A stretch of DNA of 64,000 bases. Source: Algoriphagus iocasae. Lineage in GTDB: Bacteria > Bacteroidota > Bacteroidia > Cytophagales > Cyclobacteriaceae. A program made the translations under genes and the position numbers. The notes under the pieces are model-generated. The model saw nothing but the letters and a program-made list of their open reading frames with translations, made no database searches and was not told the DNA's origin. The number at the start of each line of letters is the position of its first letter. The stretch's first letter is position 1. Of the stretch, positions 1-7,302 are shown piece after piece. Location of the stretch: NCBI RefSeq assembly GCF_014206875.1, contig NZ_JACIJO010000002.1, positions 1,054,001 to 1,118,000 on the forward strand, given 5' to 3'.

Positions 1-237
1 ATTGATAAGATTCATGGAAGATGATTGCGAAATACCTTGTTTCTGAAAGCTTGGGATTTCCGGAAACTGATCGTAGGACTTTATTTTGTCATTGGATAAG
101 GTTACTTTAATCGTAAACGTTTCATTCAATCCAATTTCATCCGGACCCAATTCTATTTGGACATTCTGGCTGTAGGCATTGTTAAAAATTAACAATGACA
201 GAAATACCAAAGCTGTTTGAAGGATCGTTTTAATCAT
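1..237 (-). CDS. batD: BatD-like protein, N-terminal part (runs off the left edge)
   Basis: An open frame of 79 codons begins at the ATG complementary to 235-237 and leaves the window at base 1 without a stop. Residues 1-24 form a Sec signal peptide (MIKTILQ, a hydrophobic core, then AYSQ). The mature start reads VQIELGPDEIGLNETFTIKV, which matches the first immunoglobulin-like repeat of BatD family proteins, where a conserved N-E-x-F-x-I/L motif opens the domain. BatD proteins are periplasmic or membrane-anchored partners of the VWA-domain BatA/BatB proteins and have been linked to oxidative-stress or aerotolerance functions in Bacteroidota. The rest of a bat operon should lie to the left. 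It is divergent from the small gene at 354. Family call from the N-terminus only, so moderate certainty. Confidence 0.7.
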   Translation of the reverse strand, partial: MIKTILQTALVFLSLLIFNNAYSQNVQIELGPDEIGLNETFTIKVTLSNDKIKSYDQFPEIPSFQKQGISQSSSMNLIN

Positions 238-353
238 GGTTGCGAAATTAGGGAATATTCTATTTTTAGAAGCCCTTATTTAACGTAACATCCGGATAAA
301 TGCTTCCGTACTAGTAATTAATTTCAGTTAATAAACCCTAAACTCTTTAAACT

Positions 354-539
354 ATGATAGAATATGTGAAGACCATTCTGCAAAAAGTTAGCTTCAGTGC
401 GTATTTATTTGAAAGAGAACTGAAGAAAGGCCTTAAGCTTATTTTACCATCCGAACTTGAGGGATTTAGAGATTGGTGCTATGATATGTTTGGCAAAGTC
501 CATCCAAGCACCCTCAACCGCTACTTTCAACCAGTCTAA
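354..539 (+). CDS. Small uncharacterised protein, 61 aa
   Basis: A compact ORF with ATG start, typical A/T-rich leader (TAAACT before ATG) and its own strong terminator eight bases after the stop. The product is soluble, mildly basic, and has an N-terminal amphipathic stretch (MIEYVKTILQKV) and a C-terminal tryptophan/cysteine segment (FRDWCYDMFGKV). No signal peptide, membrane helix or known domain is visible. The own terminator, lack of a competing ORF and balanced codon use argue that it is real. Function unknown. Confidence 0.6.
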   Translation: MIEYVKTILQKVSFSAYLFERELKKGLKLILPSELEGFRDWCYDMFGKVHPSTLNRYFQPV

Positions 540-546
540 AATTGTA

Positions 547-579
547 AAAGCCCCGTTCCGTAAGGTTCGGGGCTTTTTC
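547..579 (+). terminator. Rho-independent terminator of the 61-aa gene
   Basis: GC-rich stem GCCCCG (550-555) pairs with CGGGGC (568-573), followed by five T. It sits just after the stop at 539. The opposite strand has a shorter T-tract but may also help end amtB transcription, which stops at 613. Confidence 0.8.
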
Positions 580-612
580 TTGGTTGATTGGTGGTTGTGG
601 TAGTTTTTATTT

Positions 613-1842
613 TTAATCTTTTATGTTGAAATCTGGATAAGCACTCATAGAGTGTTCATTGATATCCAGACCTTCTGTTTCTTCTTTTTCATCCACTCGG
701 ATTCCAATAGTTTTCTTCAGAGTGAAGAAAATCACCCAGCTGAATGCTACACAGAAAGCACCGACTGAAACTACTCCGATCAGCTGAGAGATAAATTGTC
801 CCATTCCAGCAAGATCTCCGAATATTCCGACTGCTAATGTTCCCCAGATTCCACCTACTAAGTGTACAGAGATAGCACCTACAGGATCATCCACTTTGAT
901 TTTGTCAAAGAAAACAACAGCAAATACAATCAGTCCGCCGCCGATAAATCCGATGATAGCTGATTCTCCAACTCCCATTTGGTCAGCTCCGGCAGTAATA
1001 CCAACCAGACCAGCCAAAATTCCATTGAGAACCATGGTGATATCGTAAGTTTTGAATTTCAAATACGACACAATCAATGCTCCAAATGCTCCTGCTGCTG
1101 CCGCAATACAGGTAGTGACAAATACTTTGGAAACCAAACCTGGATCTGCGCTTAATACGGATCCGCCGTTGAAACCAAACCAACCAAACCAAAGTAGGAA
1201 TACCCCTGCAGTGGCCATTGGAATATTGTGTCCTGGAATGGCAGTCATTCCTCTTTCGGTATATTTTCCAATTCTTGGGCCTAATAAATAAGCTCCAATT
1301 AAAGCTCCCCAACCTCCTACAGAGTGAACAATAGTGGAGCCTGCAAAATCATAAAAAGGAGTTTCAAGAGTGTTTAAGAAACCTCCACCCCATTTCCACA
1401 TTCCAACAATTGGGTAACAAATAGCTACATATAGAATAGAGAAGAAAATGAATGGACCGAGTTTTACTCGCTCAGCAACAGCACCAGAAACAATTGTTGC
1501 TGCAGTAGCGGCAAACATAGCCTGGAAAATAAAATCAGTAAAGAAGGTATACCCCTCATTATAGTTGCTGGAATCCCAGCCTTCTGGAAGTGGTAAACCA
1601 AAACCTGCGAATCCAAAGAAAGAGCCAGCAAAGTCAGCTCCTGGATACATTAGGTTGAAACCCACAAATGCATAAGTCAAAAGACCGATAGCAGGGATAA
1701 TTGTATTTTTAAAAAGGATGTTTACAGTATTTTTTGCTCTTGTCAATCCAGCTTCCAAGCTGGCAAAGCCTAGGTGCATGATGAAAACCATTGTAGTGGC
1801 CACCATCATCCAAAGGTTATTGACGGTAAATAATTCTTGCAT
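613..1842 (-). CDS. amtB: Ammonium transporter AmtB
   Basis: Inner-membrane ammonium channel of the Amt/Mep/Rh family, 409 aa, about eleven transmembrane helices, no signal peptide. The N-terminus (NLWMMVATTMVFIMHLG) is the usual first helix. The twin-histidine pore is visible as the two segments TIVHSVGGWG (near residue 170) and ISVHLVGGIWG (near residue 325). The C-terminus ends with the family tail GLDINEHSMSAYPDF, the cytosolic segment that docks PII. It lies 30 bp downstream of a PII gene on the same strand, the classic glnK-amtB arrangement in which PII plugs the channel when nitrogen is plentiful. No obvious sigma-54 promoter was seen upstream of the pair. Confidence 0.96.
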   Translation of the reverse strand: MQELFTVNNLWMMVATTMVFIMHLGFASLEAGLTRAKNTVNILFKNTIIPAIGLLTYAFVGFNLMYPGADFAGSFFGFAGFGLPLPEGWDSSNYNEGYTFFTDFIFQAMFAATAATIVSGAVAERVKLGPFIFFSILYVAICYPIVGMWKWGGGFLNTLETPFYDFAGSTIVHSVGGWGALIGAYLLGPRIGKYTERGMTAIPGHNIPMATAGVFLLWFGWFGFNGGSVLSADPGLVSKVFVTTCIAAAAGAFGALIVSYLKFKTYDITMVLNGILAGLVGITAGADQMGVGESAIIGFIGGGLIVFAVVFFDKIKVDDPVGAISVHLVGGIWGTLAVGIFGDLAGMGQFISQLIGVVSVGAFCVAFSWVIFFTLKKTIGIRVDEKEETEGLDINEHSMSAYPDFNIKD

Positions 1843-1872
1843 AGGTTTGATGATTCTAGAGTGATATGAAAA

Positions 1873-2211
1873 TTAAAGTGCGTTTTCTCCTTTGTCGGAG
1901 TTTCTGATTCGATAGGCATCGAGTACATCGTAGACAAAGATTTTTCCATCTCCGATTTCACCTGTTTTTCCTTCGGTCAGGATGCAATTGATGACTGGCT
2001 CAACCAATTCCTCGACAGTGACAATTTCCAACTTGGTTCTTGGGATGTAAGCTGGTTCATAAGCAACCCCACGGTAGGTTTGTTGACGTGCATGTTCAAG
2101 ACCCATTCCTTTCACTTCGTAGAAAGTGAGGAATTTTACGCCAAGTCCAGCCACACAGGAATGGATCTGATCAAATCGAGAAGTTCGAATAATCGCCTCT
2201 ATTTTTTTCAT
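1873..2211 (-). CDS. glnB: Nitrogen regulatory protein PII (GlnB/GlnK)
   Basis: Trimeric cytosolic signal protein, 112 aa (usual length), that senses 2-oxoglutarate, ATP/ADP and often glutamine. The N-terminus (MKKIEAIIR), the T-loop end TYRGVAY with Tyr51 in the uridylylation position, and the C-terminal GDGKIFVYDVLDAYRIRN block are all present. The gene directly precedes amtB, so a GlnK-type role in gating the ammonium channel is likely. One oddity: the T-loop base reads GMGLEH, placing Glu at position 39 where most PII proteins have Gln39, a ligand of the Mg-ATP-2-oxoglutarate site. I use glnB because the glnB/glnK distinction cannot be made from sequence alone. Confidence 0.93.
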   Translation of the reverse strand: MKKIEAIIRTSRFDQIHSCVAGLGVKFLTFYEVKGMGLEHARQQTYRGVAYEPAYIPRTKLEIVTVEELVEPVINCILTEGKTGEIGDGKIFVYDVLDAYRIRNSDKGENAL

Positions 2212-2437
2212 ATTTCACAATGGGTTTAGTGGTTTATTGAAATTTTGGCATGAAGGTAATAGAAAAATTAAATCTATATCAAAAGCAGGTTAAAAAAATA
2301 GCTGCTTGTCAATGAAAAAGTGTAAAATATTTTTAAAATGGGTATTCTGGATGTCTCTTGTTTGGAAAAACTATGTTTCGATTTTAAAAGTAGGGTGTTT
2401 TTGATTCCACTTTTTAGAAAATCTACCAAAATTGAAG

Positions 2438-2468
2438 TTTGTCTCAAACCAATAAAAAATTAATTTTG
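2438..2468 (+). promoter_or_regulatory. Bacteroidota sigma-ABfr-type promoter for the nucleotidyltransferase gene
   Basis: A TTTG (-33 element) at 2438-2441 is followed after 19 bp by TAATTTTG (2461-2468), a perfect match to the TAnnTTTG -7 consensus. Transcription should begin near 2474, leaving a leader of about 16 nt before the ATG at 2490. This rules out the alternative upstream start at 2439, which lies inside the promoter. Confidence 0.75.
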
Positions 2469-2489
2469 CCACCGCAAAACCAATTTATT

Positions 2490-3395
2490 ATGAATCAGAA
2501 ACCAACACTTTTAGTATTAGCTGCCGGAATGGGAAGCCGTTATGGAGGAAACAAACAAATAGACGGATTTGGGCCTAGCGGAGAGACCATTCTTGAATAC
2601 TCTATTTATGATGCGATTCAAGCTGGTTTTGGCAAAGTCGTTTTTATCGTCAGACAAGAGATCCTCGAAGAAGCCAAAGAAATGTTCCTTCCTAAAATGA
2701 AGGATAAAATTGAAGTTGATTTCGTAGTTCAGTCCTTAGATAGTTTTGTCCCGGCTGAATTGAAGCAAGCAGATCGTAAAAAACCATTTGGTACAGCCCA
2801 TGCTGTTCTTTGTGCGAAGGATGCTATCAAAGAACCATTTGCAGTGATCAACGCTGATGATTTTTATGGAAGAGAGGCATTTGTGGAAGTGGGTAAATTT
2901 CTGACTTCCGAAGTGAAACCTGACTTAAATGCGATGGTGGGATATGCTATCCAAAACGTGCTTTCTGAAAATGGAACAGTCAGTCGTGGTGTTTGTGCTA
3001 CCAATGAAAAAGGACATTTGATCGGAATGGTGGAAAGAACTTCTATCGCAAGAGAAGGTGATAAAATTCTGAGCCGTGGAGAAAATGAAGTGTTGGAAAT
3101 TGCAGAGGATACACCAGTAAGTATGAACTTCTGGGGATTCCATCCCAATGTATTTAAGGATATCGAAGAAATGTGGAATGAATTTCTTCCTGCCAACCTA
3201 GATAATCTGAAATCTGAATTTTACATTCCAACTGTTGCGAACAATTTGATTCAATCTGGCAAATCAGCTTTCGAAATTTTAAAAGGCGGGAAAGTATGGT
3301 TTGGAGTTACCTACACAGATGATAAACCAGTAGTGATCCAGGCTCTAAAGGATTTACATGAAGCGGGAGAATATCCGGCTAATTTGTGGAAATAA
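2490..3395 (+). CDS. Sugar nucleotidyltransferase (NTP_transferase family)
   Basis: 301-aa GT-A fold nucleotidyltransferase that would couple an NTP to a sugar 1-phosphate. The N-terminal signature LAAGMGSRYGG (residues 10-20) is the nucleotide-binding G-x-G-x-R loop, here with the RYGG variant typical of a Bacteroidota subgroup. NADDFYG in the middle holds the metal-binding aspartates, and a C-terminal segment NFWGFHP follows. No left-handed beta-helix acyltransferase domain is present, so GlmU-type bifunctionality is excluded. The start is placed at 2490 because the promoter covers the upstream in-frame TTG. It stands alone between terminators. A kinase of the APH/NahK type lies at 11307-12371 and could supply its substrate, but they are not linked. 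Exact sugar unknown. Confidence 0.85.
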   Translation: MNQKPTLLVLAAGMGSRYGGNKQIDGFGPSGETILEYSIYDAIQAGFGKVVFIVRQEILEEAKEMFLPKMKDKIEVDFVVQSLDSFVPAELKQADRKKPFGTAHAVLCAKDAIKEPFAVINADDFYGREAFVEVGKFLTSEVKPDLNAMVGYAIQNVLSENGTVSRGVCATNEKGHLIGMVERTSIAREGDKILSRGENEVLEIAEDTPVSMNFWGFHPNVFKDIEEMWNEFLPANLDNLKSEFYIPTVANNLIQSGKSAFEILKGGKVWFGVTYTDDKPVVIQALKDLHEAGEYPANLWK

Positions 3396-3398
3396 ATG

Positions 3399-3424
3399 AA
3401 AGAGGCTTCGGCCTCTTTTTTTAT
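3399..3424 (+). terminator. Terminator with UUCG tetraloop
   Basis: AGAGGC-TTCG-GCCTCT stem-loop followed by a run of T, four bases after the stop of the nucleotidyltransferase gene. Almost identical to the hairpin at 3645-3668. Confidence 0.85.
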
Positions 3425-3505
3425 TGAAACTGCTTAAATATCACCAATATTGGGTATTGATCTTGCTGATTTGGATGATTATTTTTAGGGATTAACTTTC
3501 AAAAA

Positions 3506-3640
3506 ATGGCGACTTTTTTCTACTTACTAGTTGTAGCTCTAATTTTCCTTTTCCTTGTCTTTCTTTTTGTAATCGTTTTTAAAAAAGGTGCAGATGTATT
3601 GAAGGGTATATTCTCTAGAGATAAAAAAATAGAGAATTAA
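3506..3640 (+). CDS. Small single-pass membrane protein, 44 aa
   Basis: ATG at 3506 preceded by an A-rich leader (CAAAAA) opens a 44-codon frame. Residues 2-25 form a strongly hydrophobic helix (FFYLLVVALIFLFLVFLFVIVF) ended by KKG, then a charged cytosolic tail with GIFSRDKKIEN. The frame ends five bases before a strong terminator, and the whole unit is insulated between two near-identical terminators, which supports a separate small transcript. No known family recognised; a membrane-anchored regulator or complex accessory subunit would fit its shape, but that is a guess. Confidence 0.6.
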   Translation: MATFFYLLVVALIFLFLVFLFVIVFKKGADVLKGIFSRDKKIEN

Positions 3641-3644
3641 TCTT

Positions 3645-3668
3645 AAAAGAGGCTTCGGCCTCTTTTTT
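3645..3668. terminator. Bidirectional terminator between the 44-aa gene and recF
   Basis: Stem AAAAGAGGC (3645-3653), loop TTCG, stem GCCTCTTTT (3658-3666), with T-tracts usable on both strands. It lies between the 44-aa gene and the end of recF at 3667, so it can end both. Confidence 0.85.
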
Positions 3669-4767
3669 ATTGAATTACTTTTCCTTTTTCCAAGCTGAAA
3701 AATGACACGTCAGAATCTATTTCTGACAATATTTTCTTTGACCTTTCTGGTCTGGCATCTGTCAAAAATATTTGCCCAAAAGTATGCTGAGAGATGAGCT
3801 CCATCATTTTGGCAATTCTCAAATCATCCAATTTATCAAAAATATCATCCAACAATAAAAGGGGTTTCTCGCCTTTTTCTTTTTCGAAGATTTTGAACTG
3901 AGCTAATTTCAAGGAGATAATAAAAGACTTTTGTTGGCCCTGACTTCCGATTTTTCTGATCGGATGATCTCCAATGAGAAAGTTGAAATCATCTTTGTGA
4001 ATTCCTGCATTGCTGTTTTTAGTGATCAGATCTTTTTTTCGAAGGTTTTTGAAATAACTCTCGAAATCCTCCCGGATTGCTTCCGAATCATAAACGATGC
4101 TTACATGCTCTTGACCTTGAGAAATATCGGCATAGTGACTTTGCAAAAGAGGTGCTACTTCTTGAAGTAATTCATTTCTCCGTTTTGACAGGGTTCTGCT
4201 CAATTCGATCAACTCCGCATCATAGCTATCCAACAAAGTGAAATCCCGTCTTCCTGTCTCTGCAAATTGCTTTAATAAGGCATTTCTCTGTTTGAGAAAG
4301 TGGTGATATCGAATCAGCTGGTGGAGATAGTTTTTATCCAGTTGGGACAAAAGCCCATCAAAAAACTTCCTCCTTCCATCACTGCCTCCTTTAATTAGAT
4401 CTGTATCATCTGGCGCGATTAAAACCAATGGAATCAGCCCCACATGTTCGGAGGTTTTGTCCAAGGCTTTTCCATTTTGGTAAATAAGCTTTTTCTTTCC
4501 TAGCTCGACCGTACATCTGACTTCCAAAGGTTTCTCGGCAAGCTCAAACTGACCTTTAATTGCAAAGAAGTCTTTTTCATGCTGCACATTAAGGCTGTCA
4601 CTGGACTGGACAGCACTCTTGGTAAGTGATAGATAGTGAATGCCGTCCAGAATATTGGTTTTTCCACTTCCATTCAGTCCGACGATGCAATTAATCTGGG
4701 CTGAAAACTCCAGTTGGGTCTTCTCATGGTTTTTAAATTGAAGGAGATCCAGAGACTTGAGGTACAT
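3667..4767 (-). CDS. recF: DNA replication and repair protein RecF
   Basis: SMC-like ATPase of 366 aa that loads RecA at gapped DNA with RecO and RecR. Walker A GLNGSGKT at residues 30-37, an ABC-type signature region GSQGQQKSF, and Walker B LLLLDDIFDKLD near residue 310 are all present. The length is normal. It is divergent from pdhA, with about 90 bp between starts. As is common in Bacteroidota it is not next to dnaA/dnaN but lies close to a TPR protein gene and ribH. Confidence 0.96.
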   Translation of the reverse strand: MYLKSLDLLQFKNHEKTQLEFSAQINCIVGLNGSGKTNILDGIHYLSLTKSAVQSSDSLNVQHEKDFFAIKGQFELAEKPLEVRCTVELGKKKLIYQNGKALDKTSEHVGLIPLVLIAPDDTDLIKGGSDGRRKFFDGLLSQLDKNYLHQLIRYHHFLKQRNALLKQFAETGRRDFTLLDSYDAELIELSRTLSKRRNELLQEVAPLLQSHYADISQGQEHVSIVYDSEAIREDFESYFKNLRKKDLITKNSNAGIHKDDFNFLIGDHPIRKIGSQGQQKSFIISLKLAQFKIFEKEKGEKPLLLLDDIFDKLDDLRIAKMMELISQHTFGQIFLTDARPERSKKILSEIDSDVSFFSLEKGKVIQ

Positions 4768-4817
4768 GAGATTGGTGAATTATTTTGGCGACAGCCTGAT
4801 ATTTAGGTCGGGATGAT

Positions 4818-4825
4818 TATATTTG
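4818..4825 (+). promoter_or_regulatory. Probable -7 element of the pdhA promoter
   Basis: TATATTTG matches TAnnTTTG and lies 33 bp before the ATG at 4859. I do not see a TTTG at the usual 17-23 bp spacing, so support is partial. It argues against the in-frame TTG at 4823 as a start. Confidence 0.4.
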
Positions 4826-4858
4826 AGGCCTAAAATAGCATATTTTGATCATTACGAT

Positions 4859-5878
4859 ATGGCAAAGAAAACTGCAGCGACTAAGTCTAAAGTAAAATAT
4901 TCGAAAGAAACTTACTCTTATTGGTATGAAAGCATGCTCTTAATGAGGAGGTTCGAAGAAAAAGCTGGACAACTTTATGGTCAGCAAAAAATCAGAGGAT
5001 TCTGTCATTTATATATTGGCCAGGAAGCTTGTGCATCTGGAGCGATTTCAGCTTTGACGAAAGATGATAAGTGGATCACTGCCTATAGATGTCACGCTCA
5101 TCCACTTGGACTCGGAACTGATCCGGGAGCGGTGATGGCGGAATTGTTCGGAAAAGCAACAGGAACTACCAAAGGTAAAGGTGGATCCATGCACATTTTT
5201 GATAAGGAAAGAAATTTCATGGGAGGTCACGGGATCGTAGGTGCTCAGGTGCCAATGGGTCTTGGAATTGGCTTCGCTGAAAAATATCAGGGCACTAAAA
5301 ATCTTTGCATTACTTATATGGGTGATGGTGCTGTGCGTCAGGGAGCTTTTCACGAAGCTTTAAACCTAGCGATGCTTTATAAAACTCCGGTCATCTTTGT
5401 GATCGAAAACAATGGCTACGCGATGGGTACTGCTGTAAAAAGATCCTCAAACGTAGATGATTTGTCTACACTTGGAGAATCTTACGACATGCCTTCTTTC
5501 GCAGTAGACGGAATGAATGTAGAAGCAGTGCATGAAGCAGTGGCTGAAGCAGCGGAAAGAGCAAGAAGAGGAGATGGACCGACACTATTGGAAATGAGAA
5601 CTTACCGATACAAAGGTCACTCTATGTCAGATCCTCAGAAATACAGAACCAAAGAGGAAGTAGAAGAATACAAGCAGCGCGATCCGATCGAGCAGGTTTT
5701 ATCTACCATCAAGGAAAATAAAATTTTGACTGAAGAAGAGATTTCTGAGATCGTGGATCGGGTAAAGAAAAAAGTGGCAGATGCGGTGAAATTCGCTGAA
5801 GAATCCCCTTGGCCTGACGGAATGGATGCTTTCAAGGACGTTTATGTTCAGGAAGACTATCCATTTGTGATGGAATAA
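4859..5878 (+). CDS. pdhA: Pyruvate dehydrogenase E1 component, alpha subunit
   Basis: 339-aa thiamine-diphosphate-dependent E1 alpha subunit of the pyruvate dehydrogenase complex, which decarboxylates pyruvate and passes the acetyl unit to the E2 lipoyl domain. The substrate-side segment FCHLYIGQEA near residue 50, GKGGSMHIF, and the ThDP/Mg motif GDGAVRQGAFHEALNLA...ENNGYAMGT are all present. Start chosen at the ATG in CGATATGGC; the twelve codons upstream back to a TTG are judged non-coding. The beta subunit is not adjacent, a frequent arrangement in Bacteroidota. A strong terminator follows, so it is monocistronic. Confidence 0.93.
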   Translation: MAKKTAATKSKVKYSKETYSYWYESMLLMRRFEEKAGQLYGQQKIRGFCHLYIGQEACASGAISALTKDDKWITAYRCHAHPLGLGTDPGAVMAELFGKATGTTKGKGGSMHIFDKERNFMGGHGIVGAQVPMGLGIGFAEKYQGTKNLCITYMGDGAVRQGAFHEALNLAMLYKTPVIFVIENNGYAMGTAVKRSSNVDDLSTLGESYDMPSFAVDGMNVEAVHEAVAEAAERARRGDGPTLLEMRTYRYKGHSMSDPQKYRTKEEVEEYKQRDPIEQVLSTIKENKILTEEEISEIVDRVKKKVADAVKFAEESPWPDGMDAFKDVYVQEDYPFVME

Positions 5879-5901
5879 TCGAAAAAAAGCATTGTTCAGA
5901 A

Positions 5902-5935
5902 AGCCATGAAGTTACAAATGCTTCATGGCTTTTTT
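5902..5935 (+). terminator. Terminator of pdhA
   Basis: Perfect 10-bp stem AGCCATGAAG (5902-5911) / CTTCATGGCT (5921-5930) with a nine-base loop, followed by TTTTT. Confidence 0.9.
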
Positions 5936-5942
5936 ATTTGAC

Positions 5943-5972
5943 TTTGTGTAATTCATAAAAAGCGTATATTTG
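5943..5972 (+). promoter_or_regulatory. Bacteroidota promoter for the TPR protein gene
   Basis: TTTG at 5943-5946, an 18-bp spacer, and TATATTTG at 5965-5972 fit the TTTG / TAnnTTTG pattern. Expected transcription start is around 5979, giving a 12-14 nt leader to the ATG at 5992. Confidence 0.7.
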
Positions 5973-5991
5973 CGGTCGAAATTTGAGTAAC

Positions 5992-6705
5992 ATGGCAACG
6001 AAACAATCCAAAAAAGTAAATCCTCATCATCAGCAAGATATCTTGGAGAATCCAGAAGAGATTGCAGAGAGATTAAACAGAGGTGAAGCTTTTTTAAAGA
6101 AAAACAGTAAAGTATTGGGAGGCGTATTGATCGCCGCGATTATTTTGATCGGTGGAATTCTGTTTTTCCAATTCAACACCCAAAATCAAAACAAAGCTGC
6201 TCAGGCAGAAATGTTCCAGGCAGTTTATTATTACGAGCAGGATTCTGTAGAATTTGCTTTGAAAGGTGACGGAATCAACTCTGGTTTCTTGACTATTGTG
6301 GATGAGTATCCAAGAACTGATGCTGCTAACTTGGCGCATTTCTACATTGGTTCTATCTATCTTTCAGAAAGAAAGTTTGATGAGGCAATTTCAGAATTAG
6401 AGCAGTTCTCTGCAGATGATTACTTGATCCAAGCTCAAGCTTATTCCTTGATTGGGGATGCTTATTTAGAACTTGGAAATAACGATCAGGCGATTTCTTT
6501 CTTTAAGAAAGCAACTTCTTATGAGCCGAATAAATTCTTTACTCCTAAGTACTTGTCAAAATTGGCGATTGCTTATGAAGAAGCGGGTCAAATCGAAAAT
6601 GCGATTGATGCTTATGGAGAGATCGAAGAGAAATATTTCGAATCTTACGAGTATTCTGCAGCACGAAAACACAAGGCGCGCCTAGAAGGCCTTGCCGCTC
6701 AATAA
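5992..6705 (+). CDS. Membrane-anchored tetratricopeptide protein (YfgM-like)
   Basis: 237 aa. A basic cytosolic N-terminus of about 45 residues (KQSKKVNPHHQQDILENPEE) is followed by one transmembrane helix (VLGGVLIAAIILIGGILFF, about residues 43-61) and a periplasmic region with at least three TPR-like repeats, such as AYSLIGDAYLELGNNDQAISFFKKA. This architecture matches YfgM-type proteins, which act at the Sec translocon with periplasmic chaperones in proteobacteria; that role is only an analogy here. Start at 5992 rather than the TTG at 5983 because of the promoter position. It lies upstream of ribH with its own terminator. Confidence 0.8.
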   Translation: MATKQSKKVNPHHQQDILENPEEIAERLNRGEAFLKKNSKVLGGVLIAAIILIGGILFFQFNTQNQNKAAQAEMFQAVYYYEQDSVEFALKGDGINSGFLTIVDEYPRTDAANLAHFYIGSIYLSERKFDEAISELEQFSADDYLIQAQAYSLIGDAYLELGNNDQAISFFKKATSYEPNKFFTPKYLSKLAIAYEEAGQIENAIDAYGEIEEKYFESYEYSAARKHKARLEGLAAQ

Positions 6706-6734
6706 TGCTGCTTTAAAAAAAGCATACAAAAGAG

Positions 6735-6766
6735 AAGAGTAAGGCCAAAAGTCTTACTCTTTTTTT
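6735..6766 (+). terminator. Terminator after the TPR gene
   Basis: AAGAGTAAG (6735-6743) pairs with CTTACTCTT (6753-6761), with further T to 6766. Confidence 0.8.
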
Positions 6767-6792
6767 GTTTTAAAAATAAATAAACCATCAAT

Positions 6793-7269
6793 ATGGCAAC
6801 TTCTTTAAAAAGCCTAAGTGATCATTCTTCCAAGAATATCACAGATATCAGTTCCAAAACTTTTGGCATCATCGTTTCAGAATGGAACGAAGAAGTGACT
6901 GAAGCCTTGTATTCAGGCGCTTTGCAAACTTTGCTTTCTCACGGGGCAAAAAAGGAAAATATCATCCGAAAAAATGTACCTGGATCTTTTGAGCTTTCTC
7001 TTGCCTCTCAGTGGATGGCACAGGATGAAAACATTGATGCAGTGATTTGTTTGGGTTGCGTAATCCAAGGAGAAACCAAACATTTTGACTTTATCTGTGA
7101 CGCAGTCGCACATGGAATTACAAATGTCAGCCTCAAGTACAATAAACCAGTAATTTTCGGTGTTTTGACACCAAATACACAACAGCAAGCTCTAGATCGT
7201 GCCGGCGGAAAGCATGGCAACAAAGGCGATGAAGCTGCCATCACAGCCATAAAAATGCTGGGATTCTAA
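6793..7269 (+). CDS. ribH: 6,7-dimethyl-8-ribityllumazine synthase
   Basis: 158-aa cytosolic enzyme that condenses 5-amino-6-ribitylaminouracil with 3,4-dihydroxy-2-butanone 4-phosphate, the penultimate step of riboflavin synthesis. The substrate loop VPGSFELSLAS, the catalytic-histidine segment GETKHFDF and the phosphate-binding C-terminus GGKHGNKGDEAA are all visible. Length is usual. It is followed after 33 bp by lysC on the same strand and could be co-transcribed. No riboflavin riboswitch is visible upstream. Confidence 0.95.
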   Translation: MATSLKSLSDHSSKNITDISSKTFGIIVSEWNEEVTEALYSGALQTLLSHGAKKENIIRKNVPGSFELSLASQWMAQDENIDAVICLGCVIQGETKHFDFICDAVAHGITNVSLKYNKPVIFGVLTPNTQQQALDRAGGKHGNKGDEAAITAIKMLGF

Positions 7270-7302
7270 GACAAAAACCTATTAACCTATTTTATTGACC
7301 TT

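Noticed and set aside
983..1312. 109-aa ORF on the minus strand inside amtB
   Set aside because: Shadow frame of amtB; low-complexity composition, no start context, and the amtB frame has clear family motifs.
2439..2489. Upstream TTG start for the nucleotidyltransferase
   Set aside because: It lies between and inside the -33 and -7 promoter elements, so it is not in the transcript.
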